NCBI GenBank assembly: GCA_004335635.1
Contig: QAXH01004315.1
Location: 18,401 to 40,092 of the forward strand
Reading direction: 5' to 3'
Source: Chloromonas sp. AAM2
Lineage: Eukaryota; Chlorophyta; Chlorophyceae; Chlamydomonadales; Chlamydomonadaceae
Length of the DNA stretch: 21,692 nt
In this document: piece after piece, positions 1 through 7,773 of the stretch
Position numbering within the stretch: the stretch's first letter is position 1
Layout: the number at the start of each line of letters is the position of its first letter
Program-made: the position numbers and the translations under genes
The notes under the pieces: model-generated
Seen by the model: the letters and a program-made list of their open reading frames with translations, nothing else
Databases searched by the model: none
Told to the model about the DNA's origin: nothing

Positions 1-63
1 GACCAGGGAGGGCAGAACATGACCAGGGAGGGCAGAACATGACCAGGGAGGGCAGAACATGAC
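1..63. repeat. 20-bp tandem repeat, three copies, at window edge
   Basis: The unit gaccagggagggcagaacat occurs three times without any difference and is followed by the first three bases of a fourth copy. It may continue to the left of the window. It lies in what should be an intron of the arginyl-tRNA synthetase gene. The phrase gaccaggg contains no splice motif of note. Confidence 0.95.
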
Positions 64-160
64 TTCCTCTGATCCCCTGAAACGTTGACAGGGCTGTGAC
101 GCCACAACCCAGTGTTGACGCCACAGATCCTTGCCTTTGGGGTCGTTAGTCGTGCATGAG

Positions 161-216
161 CCTCTCTGCCTCCCTTTTCAGGCTGGCCGTGAGAACGCCG
201 AAGCATTCCCCATCTA
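161..216 (+). other. Decoy copy of the arginyl-tRNA synthetase exon start (3' splice-site echo)
   Basis: A pyrimidine-rich run ending in cag is followed by gctggccgtgaga, the same acceptor and exon start that recur 81 bases later at 263. The decoy reads AGRENAEAFPI then a stop, against AGREIDPSIPI in the real exon. It therefore looks like a duplicated, decayed copy of the exon edge. Using it would end the protein early. Seen directly; the duplication history is inferred. Confidence 0.7.
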
Positions 217-262
217 GCCTCACTTTCTGTTTACTTGTATCTTCTTGTGTTTCATTTCTCAG

Positions 263-921
263 GCTGGCCGTGAGATCGACCCCAGCATCCCCATCCAGCT
301 GACCCACCCTCGTGAGGAGGAGTTAGCCATGCACCTGACCAAGCTGCCCGAGGCATTTGAAGACATGCTGGACGAACTGGCACCGAACAGGTCAGTGTCC
401 CGTGTCCTTGTCAGTGAAGTGCGCCACGACGCTTTGCACTTGATATCAGAAAGTGCCTGAATATTTGTGCACGAAATATACAGGTGGCCCATATGTCATG
501 AGAGCGAAGCCATGCAGAAGGCGAGGTTGAGATGAGCAATCCACAGTCAGTGATGGCTCTGGCCTGTGTGCTTCACCAACCCCGTCCGTGGTTTAGCCTG
601 GCCGCTGCACCTGACTCGTAACCTGTTCAGACAGTAGGCTAGATTGTAGCTGAATACCAGAAAGGTGGCCTAACCCCCTCCGCAGGTGGGTCTGAACATG
701 ACCAACAATTCTGACATGTTCAAAAGTTTGAGTTGTCGGTTGTGTGCAGGCTGACTGACTACCTGTACGAGCTGTCAGAAAAGTTCAACCAGTTCTACAC
801 CGAGTGCAAGGTGATCGGAGGTGACAACGAGGAGAGCCGGCTGCTGCTTTCCGAGGCCACTGCACAGGTCATGCGCCAGTGCTTCTCACTCCTAGGCATC
901 ACGCCTCTGTACCGCATCTGA
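263..921 (+). CDS. Arginyl-tRNA synthetase, C-terminal part (two exons, 5' end outside window)
   Basis: This enzyme charges tRNA-Arg with arginine in the cytosol or organelles. Two exons are visible, 263-390 and 750-921. The acceptor of the first is tctcag, its donor is ACAG|GTCAGT, and the second exon has acceptor gtgcag. The codon split at the junction gives Arg (ag|g) and the frame closes. The joined protein contains LAMHLTKLPEAFEDML and ends in RQCFSLLGITPLYRI before TGA. That ending, with the LLxEAT helix before it, is the anticodon-binding C terminus typical of class I arginyl-tRNA synthetases of plants and animals. About 100 residues are in the window; the catalytic domain must lie upstream. 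The segment 391-749 is an intron. Both the first exon's start (182) and the gene's last codons (992-1042) have diverged tandem copies nearby. Family assignment is from memory of conserved sequence; the exon borders are inferred from consensus and frame. Confidence 0.9.
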
Positions 922-1109
922 TCTTGATGCACGTGCATGCTGTAACGGCTTTGAAACCGTACCACCGTATGAAGAGGCGAATGCGTGGGTCATGCGGCAG
1001 TGTTTTTCACTCCTGAGCATCACTCCACTGTACCGCATCTGATCATGGAAACTGCCTTTTGAAACGGCTTTGGAAACGTGCCACAGTGTGACGCAGTTCA
1101 ACAGTTGGT
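860..1109 (+). repeat. 121-bp tandem duplication covering the end of the arginyl-tRNA synthetase ORF
   Basis: The last coding bases and stop of the gene recur exactly 121 bases downstream: ATG at 871 matches ATG at 992, TGA at 919 matches TGA at 1040. The second copy still reads EEANAWVMRQCF, SLLSITPLYRI and stop, against SEATAQVMRQCF, SLLGITPLYRI. The following bases (aacggctttg) are also repeated. The copies have many silent changes, so the event is not recent. The second copy lies after the first stop and is not part of the main protein unless splicing skips the first. Confidence 0.85.
941..945 (+). terminator. Candidate poly(A) signal TGTAA after arginyl-tRNA synthetase
   Basis: TGTAA is the usual poly(A) signal of volvocine and related green algae. 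This one is 20 bases after the stop, which would give a very short 3' UTR. Other TGTAA copies follow at 1374-1378, 1586-1590 and 1591-1595 on the same strand and are equally possible. Confidence 0.4.
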
Positions 1110-1943
1110 GCGTAGGGCCACACTGTGGCCGGTTTGACCCATTGGTTTCGTCACGTGGCTGCAGCAGTGCGAATGCCAGTGGTGATAAGTGGAGAACGAT
1201 ACTTCTTGGCACACACTTGTATGCAAGGAACCTGGGTCAAGCTGGGCACGCTGTCTACCCTGCTGGTGGTACTCCCTTGGAGTCATTCGGCATTGGACGC
1301 TGAACGTAACACACTGTTCGCGTGTTGATGATGCTTTCGTATTGGAACACAACTAACTGCGCAAACAACCGAGCTGTAACCACATGATAGAGGAGTACTG
1401 ATAGACTGATGATAGAAAACCTGAAATTGTCAACTGCCAGCCAGCCTGCCACAGGTCGTCTGCGCCTGTGCCACCTGCTTTTACCAAGTCTGCTCTTGCT
1501 AACCAATGAGAAGGCATTCAGGCAGGTTGCATAGTTGAGGCAACAGGCAGACATGTCTTCTCAGGTGTGTGGGTGTCCTAATGCCTGTAATGTAAGGCAA
1601 CAGGCTGATCAACAGACCCAGCAGAAGGCGCCATATTATATAGAGAGGTATAAAACCATATACCTCCCTCTCAGAGTCACTCACAGGAAGCGTCCCAGAA
1701 CTGGCAAACATCCATGTTGGCAGGAAAGTCGGCACAGCAAACAACAGAGCAGCAGAAGGAATTGACTACCACGAGTGTCCGCCAGTTGGCACCACAGATC
1801 GCCAGCAATCAAACATGTAACCATGTTGATACCAGCCTACTCTTGCTCAGCAATCAAAAGGCACTCCGGCAGGTCTATGTGTGAATATCCCAAGTGTTTG
1901 TGGGTTGATACCACAGCTCGCCACCCTGGAAACATGACTGGTT
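1110..1943. other. Intergenic spacer between convergent genes, with decayed repeats
   Basis: No coding region is supported. The spacer separates the 3' ends of the arginyl-tRNA synthetase and TAF4 genes. It holds diverged repeats: a stretch near 1485-1530 (gctcttgctaaccaat...ggcattcaggcaggt) resembles 1838-1880 (actcttgctcagcaat...ggcactccggcaggt), and the phrase accacag-tcgcca recurs near 1791 and 1911. The string ccagaactggcaaacatc at 1693-1710 is repeated almost 15 kb away near 16938. These look like old copies of a dispersed repeat. TGTAA motifs at 1374 and 1586-1595 may serve the upstream gene. Confidence 0.5.
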
Positions 1944-4584
1944 TCACAGTAGCTTCTGGTGCAGCCGCCAGACCATGGGGTGCTTGCTAAGCAGTGTGTC
2001 TTTCTCGAGCGCAGCAACCAAGTCAGGAAGCTCAAGGGTGGCTAAGGGTGAAGGGGTGGCTGACTTGTCAGGCTGCTTGCTGGCAGCTTGAGGGCGCAAA
2101 GTTGTTGAGGGATCTATCTGGCGCACTAACCCCACAAACCTGTCGCTACTGTTGCCATTACCCCACACTAGCAATGGCCGGTGCTTGCGGAAGACCAAGT
2201 GGGATTGAGGGGCTTGGGGTGTGCCTGCATGTTCTGCCTGATCGCTTGCGGCGTCGGCTGGGGGTGTGGGGGTGCGCTCTGCCTTGTGCCGGGACCGCCC
2301 TGCCTGGCAGGGGCCCAACGGCTCGGCACCCTGGTACTGCCTGCATACATGCACAGCCACAGCCAGTGTTGCTTTCTGGCATGCTTTTCCATCGTGACCA
2401 TCTGCCAAAACCCTACGAGAAAAATTCAATGAATGAATCGTCAAGCGTTGATAGAAAACACTGGCCGACCAGGGTAACAGATACTCAATGCTCCACGATG
2501 TTTGCCACTGGGTCATGTTTGTGACATACCTTTGATATAGATTTGACTGCACCCTACACAGAGCCAACAGCAGAGCCTTGCAGAAGGCATCTGTTCCTAC
2601 CCAATACTCGCTGACTACCGTAAACACGCCATGTCGTACCCGCATTCCTGGTTCCAGAAGATTCTCGGAAGCAGAGTTGACAAGTGTTTCGATGGTAAGG
2701 GCGCAAAAGCAGAGATGGGAACAGAACTGCAAATCACTGCAATCACCTGGCCGGGTCCTTCCTCTGCCCCTGAACCTTCGCCATGGTGGTTAGTAACCGC
2801 CCCATGTGCGCCTCAACCGCCATGGACAGGTAGGTGGTGCATGCAGGGTCCACGCCTGCCAGCCCGTGGCGCATGGCCACCTTGCGCATCAGCTGCATGA
2901 GGGCACGCTGATCAAGCACGTACTCCTCCTGCAGCACATCGTCACAGCACGCGGCGTGCGTTGAGCTCACAGGTAGTTGACAGTCAGGGTTCCCCCACAT
3001 TGACGATAGTTGCATGGCCAGTCGCGGCAAGAGATCCGGAACGTCGTCACCTGGCTTTTGCTTAGATTGATGTACAGTGAACTCTGGTCCCAAGTGGCAA
3101 GCACAGTTTCATGTGAGCCCTAGGATGCACGTGGCAATGGTTGTCAACGTCCTAACCTCGTGTTTAGGCATGACGTCTCGCAACGTCCGCATGTGTCGTC
3201 CCGCTGTCATCAGCGCCTCCTGCTCCGCCACAAGGTTGACCCCCACACCCGCAAGCATGTCTGTCTCCGCGGGCCCTTCCACCGTTACATCGTCGTCAGG
3301 TAGTGCGCCTGGCGCCGCGCCGGCAGCGGTCTTGACCTGGTAACGCATGGCATTCGTTGTGAGAACAATTGGCATGCTCAAACGAGATCTAGACGTCAAC
3401 GCTGGATTACGATTGCATTTTCATGATCGTAAGTGATGGGAAAGCTGTCAAAGCGCGCCTGTAGGAACCGTGACGCGCAATCGCAGCCCCGTCCGCGCGA
3501 TCACCGCAAAACACCCCGCAGCCTGACCTAAATTACCTGTCTCCACCTTTCAGGTGCCTGACGAAACCTGCATCTCAACAAAAGCTGCATGGACTGGCCC
3601 GAAGTCAACATCCATCCAAGTGCTCTTGTGCTCATCCTCCTGCCTGCAAGGCTAGGCCGTTCGTGTGCAGGGGGCTCACCTGCTTAGCTCCTGCCTGCAA
3701 GGCTAGGCCGTTCGTGTACAGGGGGCTCACCTGCTTAGCTCCTGCCTGCCCCACTGCCTCTGCAGGCCCCTGTGGCCGCATGCCCCCTTGACCGGGCAGC
3801 GCCGCCCCTTCATCCGGTCTCAAGCGCTTGACACCACTGCACAGCCAGGCGCAAACAGCATACGATAAGGGGGCGTCGAGAATAACAGACACACCTTCAA
3901 ATCGCAACGTGGTTGCAAGGAGAACAGCGATTCAAATTACAGGCGTGAGCAACTGTGTGAGAGCTGCGCAGGGAAGCCAGTCATGTGCATTTCCTAGAAC
4001 CCATGACCCCGCCTTCCTCTTCCATGCCACATACCAGGCATTTGCAGCCTGAATTCTAAGGGAGCCTGCAACTCACAAGCACCTGTGGACTCAACACCGC
4101 CTCTGACTTACACAGCTGCACAGGCCCATCCATGCGAGCTGCCTCTAGGCTGCATCACACGCCAGTCAGTCAGTCACACCCTCTGTTACACTTGTTGCGG
4201 GATACATAATGTAGAGCGACACAGACACAGACACACCCACACACACGCATGCATTTGCCACAACCCCGCCCACACCCACCCACGCACTCAATCACCTCAC
4301 TCACTCACTCACTGACTGACCCACCTCATTGATTGGCTCTGCGCCTGCGCCTGTTGCTGTGCTTTAGCCGCCTGCTGTTGCAGCAGCTCATTGGCCCTCA
4401 GCTTGACCTTGAGCTCCTGCTGGTACAGCTGCGCTTGCATGCTTTGCGGGACGTTTTGTTGGGGCCTGGCCGCCGGCTGCTGGTTGCCTGCCTGAACGAA
4501 CGCCGTCATCGTGGTGACTGTGTCTTGGGGGTAGGCAGACAGGAGGGCCTGCATGGCCTCAGCCTTGCCTGTGCCGCTCGAGCG
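1944..4584 (-). CDS. TAF4: TAF4, TFIID subunit, C-terminal part (five exons, 5' end not found)
   Basis: TAF4 pairs with TAF12 through a histone fold inside TFIID, the RNA polymerase II promoter factor. Minus-strand exons are 4325-4584, 3731-3836, 3157-3336, 2747-2928 and 1944-2139; all four junction phases close, giving 307 residues. Order: a Gln-rich stretch (QLYQQELKVKLRANELLQQQ, about residues 55-75); TDMLAGVGVNL (147-157), matching the VASMAGVNL element of animal TAF4; EEYVLDQRALMQLMRKVAMRHG (183-204) and the helix ending LLTTMAKVQGQR (226-238), matching the histone-fold and following region; and a C-terminal motif ELPDLVAALEKD...SKHPMVWRLHQKLL, matching the plant TAF4 ending (VKDVIAVLE...L-YRLY). 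The charged segment that normally follows the histone fold is not visible, and the RST domain of plant TAF4 is not seen upstream. Exon 3731-3836 has two possible donors 51 bases apart. The borders of the first and last visible exons are the least certain. Confidence 0.82.
2140..2746 (-). other. TAF4 intron, mostly open on the minus strand
   Basis: This 607-base stretch lies between the donor CCAG|GTGATT at 2746 and the acceptor gcgacag at 2140-2142. One minus frame stays open across nearly all of it and into the last exon (1944-2732), but the translation here is Cys/Trp/Ser-rich and has no resemblance to the expected TAF4 segment, so I treat it as intron. A missed small exon inside it is possible. 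Confidence 0.45.
3637..3750. repeat. 51-bp tandem duplication carrying the TAF4 exon donor
   Basis: Unit 3637-3687 recurs at 3688-3738 with one difference, followed by the start of a third copy. On the minus strand each unit holds AAGCAG|GTGAGC, a strong 5' splice site. Donors are therefore available at 3729-3730 and 3678-3679. The period is 17 codons, so the lower donor would add 17 residues (VSPLYTNGLALQ...) in frame. Confidence 0.9.
4217..4322. repeat. CA-rich and CACT simple repeats beside the TAF4 donor
   Basis: An impure (CA)n run at about 4217-4250 is followed by (CACT)n-like repeats at about 4296-4322, directly next to the donor of TAF4 exon 4325-4584. A similar (CACT)n run sits immediately before a splice acceptor at 19455-19488 in the HECT gene. 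Confidence 0.85.
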
Positions 4585-4682
4585 CTGTGCACACGTCAAG
4601 CACATGCACAATGGAATAAGAACAAATAAACATCCAGCACAACAATAAACAACCAAAGTCTTGGCACACACTTGCAGGTGCC

Positions 4683-4712
4683 TTGCCTGTGCCATACGAG
4701 CGCTGTGCACAA
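4683..4712 (-). other. Decoy copy of a TAF4 exon start (3' splice-site echo)
   Basis: On the minus strand gtgcacag|cgctcg is followed by GTGKA at the acceptor of TAF4 exon 4584 and again 118 bases upstream (exon start would be 4702). The real copy reads RSSGTGKAEAM, the echo RSYGTGKAPAS. The spacing is not a multiple of three, so using the echo would change the frame relative to the phase-closed model. It is most simply a duplicated exon edge left inside the intron. Confidence 0.7.
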
Positions 4713-5240
4713 GAACGTACGAGGCAAGTCAATAAAGTATGACGTAGAAGCACATGCAGTCCTGATGCCAGTCCTTGACAACATGCGAGGGGCGGGCTTG
4801 CACCAGCAGGCTACTGTAAGTTTACTGCAACCGTAAGTTTCAAGCAGTGCTAAAAAGTTCGGTTGCCCGGATGTATAGAACAAAAGGTTGGGTCGGAACC
4901 AATACCATGATGGAAAATTCCCACAGCTGCGACTGCTCTGGTTGGGGTGATGCGACAGATGTAGATTTCAAAACCTCTACTCGTGCGATCCATGGATTCA
5001 CCCGTAGAACCGTAGGCATGGATGTAGATTGAACTCTGTTTCAGGCCATTCTTTCGACACGGTGTACGCTGTGCATGTCTGCAGAGGTTTCAGATGGCTG
5101 TGCATGCATGCATACCGCCACCAGCTGCTGCTGTTGCCAACAAGGACGCCAGTTGAGACCAGCTTGTTAATGTCTGATGCCACATGGCTGTGCCACATGC
5201 CAAGTAACCAGGAGTTGGGGGAACTACTACTGACTAGAGC
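4713..5240. other. No confident gene; presumed TAF4 upstream intron or flank
   Basis: TAF4 must have more coding sequence upstream of 4584, but no minus-strand stretch here resembles its RST domain or N terminus. Open frames on both strands (for example 5029-5340 plus, 4998-5369 minus) have no recognisable motif. Confidence 0.3.
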
Positions 5241-5395
5241 AGGAAAGGCTGCATTGGCATTGACTGCAGAAAGAAAGGCTGCCTTGGCACTGGCCACACA
5301 CACCTGGAAGCCTGCCTTGGCACTGGCCACACACACCTGAAAGCCTGCCTTGGCACTGGCCACACACACCTGAAAGCCTGCCTTGGCACTGATCA
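5241..5395. repeat. 33-bp tandem repeat, about four to five units
   Basis: Copies of gccttggcactggccacac start at 5281, 5314, 5347 and 5380 (the last partial), with a more diverged unit at about 5247. The period of 33 bases is 11 codons, and on the minus strand the array stays open (VCVASAKAGFQ per unit). Each minus-strand unit contains TTTCAG or TTCCAG followed by GTGTGT, which looks like a weak acceptor or donor. Whether any of it is exonic is unknown. Confidence 0.9.
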
Positions 5396-6321
5396 GAATA
5401 TGCTGTCGCCTGCTGTCACAGTCAGGACGCCGCAGCAGGGCGTCAAAAGTGAGGTCAAAGGCCTACGTGCACGGGCCATGATCCATGGAATGAGACATAA
5501 TCAGCAACGCTCAGCTTTACGCCATGACTCGTCAGCCTGCCATTGGTGCTCTGCTGAGAATTCTCAGACTCAGGCGCCTAGGTCACATGGAACGCATTCC
5601 TGACAGAACAATGCAGCAGCAGGAGGCTAAGATGCGCAAGCCTTAAGATGCGTGCGACGATCAGGGTGTGTACAGGTGTGTGTCTCAGTCCTGCATGCTG
5701 TGAGTATATGGGTTTAACTAGCATGTGGATGAATTGAGAGCACATGCTGCTGGCGTATTGATGTGCCTGTTGATGTAGTGACAGCACATGCTGTGAGCAT
5801 GTAGATGTGCCTGAGAGCATTGGAAGTTCTCACCTGGACAGAGATGCTCTGATAAGGGTCTGGTTTGTGTAGGCCTGCCATCTGTCTGACTCAGCACGGC
5901 TGCTCCAATTTGATGGTACAAGCCTGAAGAATCTTGTGGGTGTGCTGCTAAGCCTGCCCAGCAACCAACGAAGGCGCCGAATCATGCAAGCTTCGCCCGT
6001 GGCCACCACGTGCTGGTTGTTTTTTGTTGAATCACTCTCAAGTTCGTTGATTCAATTCAAGCTCGATGTGCGCTGCTGCCGTGCGTCAGCCTTCCGCGCC
6101 CTTTTCGCAAGTCTATTCAAAACCATTTCCTGCGTGCAACCACAGCAGACGAGCCCCGCAGGTGAAGCGTCAATCCAGGGCACCGACAGCAAGCCGTGAA
6201 TTTCTTGGATTGTGCATCACTTGCACAGGCATGCTGAGCCAGACATGCGGCACAGGCAACCTAGGTCAGAACAACCCTGGCGCAATGACAGCAGCAGCTC
6301 CACCAGCACTGCTACCGACTT
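5396..6321. other. No confident gene; diverged repeats
   Basis: No frame gives a recognisable protein. At about 5720-5815 there are three diverged copies of a phrase like gagcacatgctg / gatgtgcctg. A plus-strand open stretch at 6066-6377 (MCAAAVRQPSAPFSQ...) reads smoothly but has no family resemblance, and I do not call it. Confidence 0.35.
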
Positions 6322-6907
6322 TTCACCGTCAAGGCAAGCACTGGGCAGGCCGACATGCGCATGCTCAAACTACGTAAGCCAGGCGTGTCAAACCAGGCCA
6401 GCTACAGGTAGATCGTGCGGCACGTACCACAACTGGGATAAAAAACCGCGTCTAGCCTGGTAGGTAGACAAGGCAAGCACCTTGAGAGTACGCTGCCGTG
6501 CTCATGGCACACACGCACCATGCAGCCACTGCCATGACCAGCAAGCCGCACACAGCAACCAGCTCCTCCACCACAAACACCATCCCAGGGGCACTGCACG
6601 CAAGCCCACATGCATTCACCGTCATGGCAAGCACTGGGCAGGCCGACATGCGCATGCTCAAACTACGTAAGCCAGGCGTGTCAAACCAGGCCAGCTACAG
6701 GTAGATCGTGCGGCACGTACCACAACTGGGATAAAAAACCGCGTCTAGCCTGGTAGGTAGACAAGGCAAGCACCTTGAGAGTACGCTGCCGTGCTCATGG
6801 GACACACGCACCATGCAGCCACTGCCATGACCAGCAAGCCGCACACAGCAACCAGCTCCGCCACCACAAACACCATCCCAGGGGCACTGCAGGCAAGCCC
6901 ACATGCA
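6322..6907. repeat. 293-bp tandem duplication, nearly identical copies
   Basis: Copy 1 is 6322-6614 and copy 2 is 6615-6907. I count four base differences, so this is the youngest duplication in the window. In one minus frame each copy encodes a hydrophobic stretch starting APGMVFVV and containing LLVMAVAAWCV, preceded by an acceptor-like ctgcag and followed by CAAG|GTGCTT. It could be a duplicated transmembrane exon, or non-coding DNA; two of the four differences would change amino acids. Confidence 0.9.
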
Positions 6908-7599
6908 TGTAGAAGACGCATGTCAGGAAATCAAGCAATCTCATGTCCTTCTAGTGCAGCTGGATCATCAGATATCAGCAGCCATCGGCCTTTTTGACAC
7001 AGTGTCGTAACCAACCGTTGCGAGCGAGCTGTGTGGTATTTAGGGTGGCAATTTGGCTGGTAAACGTTCTGAGTGTGTTGTACTAGAGACTTTAGTTAAG
7101 CATCAGATTGTGTTGTAGAATCATCAGCGCCTGGCTAGTGCTGTTGTGATTACGTATCACCCTCTGGGTCAGTGTGCTGGTATGTAATCGGTCAACTGTA
7201 TCACATTACAAAGGAGCATTGACAATTGCACACACTCCTGTTCCCAAGTCACGCACATGACAAAGCAGGATTGCCAACAACTGCAGTACTTCGATCACAA
7301 GCTGGAATACGCTCAAACCTGCTTGAAGTCCCACATCACGATTCAAGCAAACTTGCTACGACGTTCATTCCAACTTTGCATGAATACTCTGATAGTATTG
7401 TACTGCGCGCAACTAATTTGCGAGCCTAACTAGTGCGCGAACTGAGAAACACCCTTTTTGTGACTTTGCGAATCCAAGATCCTTCCTACCTAGGTATCCT
7501 AGTCTACCATCACATTGTCCGGGGTTTGAGCGCCCTTTGACTATGACCTGTTTTAGCTGCCAAACCTCTCCACATGGACAATAGAACGCGATTACTCCT
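6908..7599. other. No gene seen
   Basis: This stretch is lower in GC than its surroundings and has many stops in all frames. An open frame at 7226-7429 plus has no features. I see nothing that supports a gene or an RNA. Confidence 0.4.
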
Positions 7600-7773
7600 A
7601 CAGGAGCATGAATAAGCTTTGTAAATCAACTCTTCGCAGGGACAACTACTGCAGCTTTTAACTACTGTGCAAAGTTCGACCGGCTTGTGCCTTCGCCTAC
7701 TGTCGACCAGAGCAAAGTCTACGGCGATAGTCTGACCGACATCTGTTGAGCATGCCTCCCTCGCGAGTCAAGC

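Noticed and set aside
1..63. CRISPR or prokaryotic repeat array for the 20-bp, 33-bp and 37-bp repeats
   Set aside because: The units are directly abutting with no unique spacers, in an intron-bearing eukaryotic context.
1944..2732. The 262-residue open frame on the minus strand taken as one gene
   Set aside because: Only the last 64 residues resemble TAF4; the rest is low-complexity or Cys/Trp-rich, and an internal acceptor closes the TAF4 phase, so the upper part is treated as intron.
4085..4315. Plus-strand ORF in the CA-rich region
   Set aside because: It is a translation of simple repeats (His/Thr-rich) without any motif.
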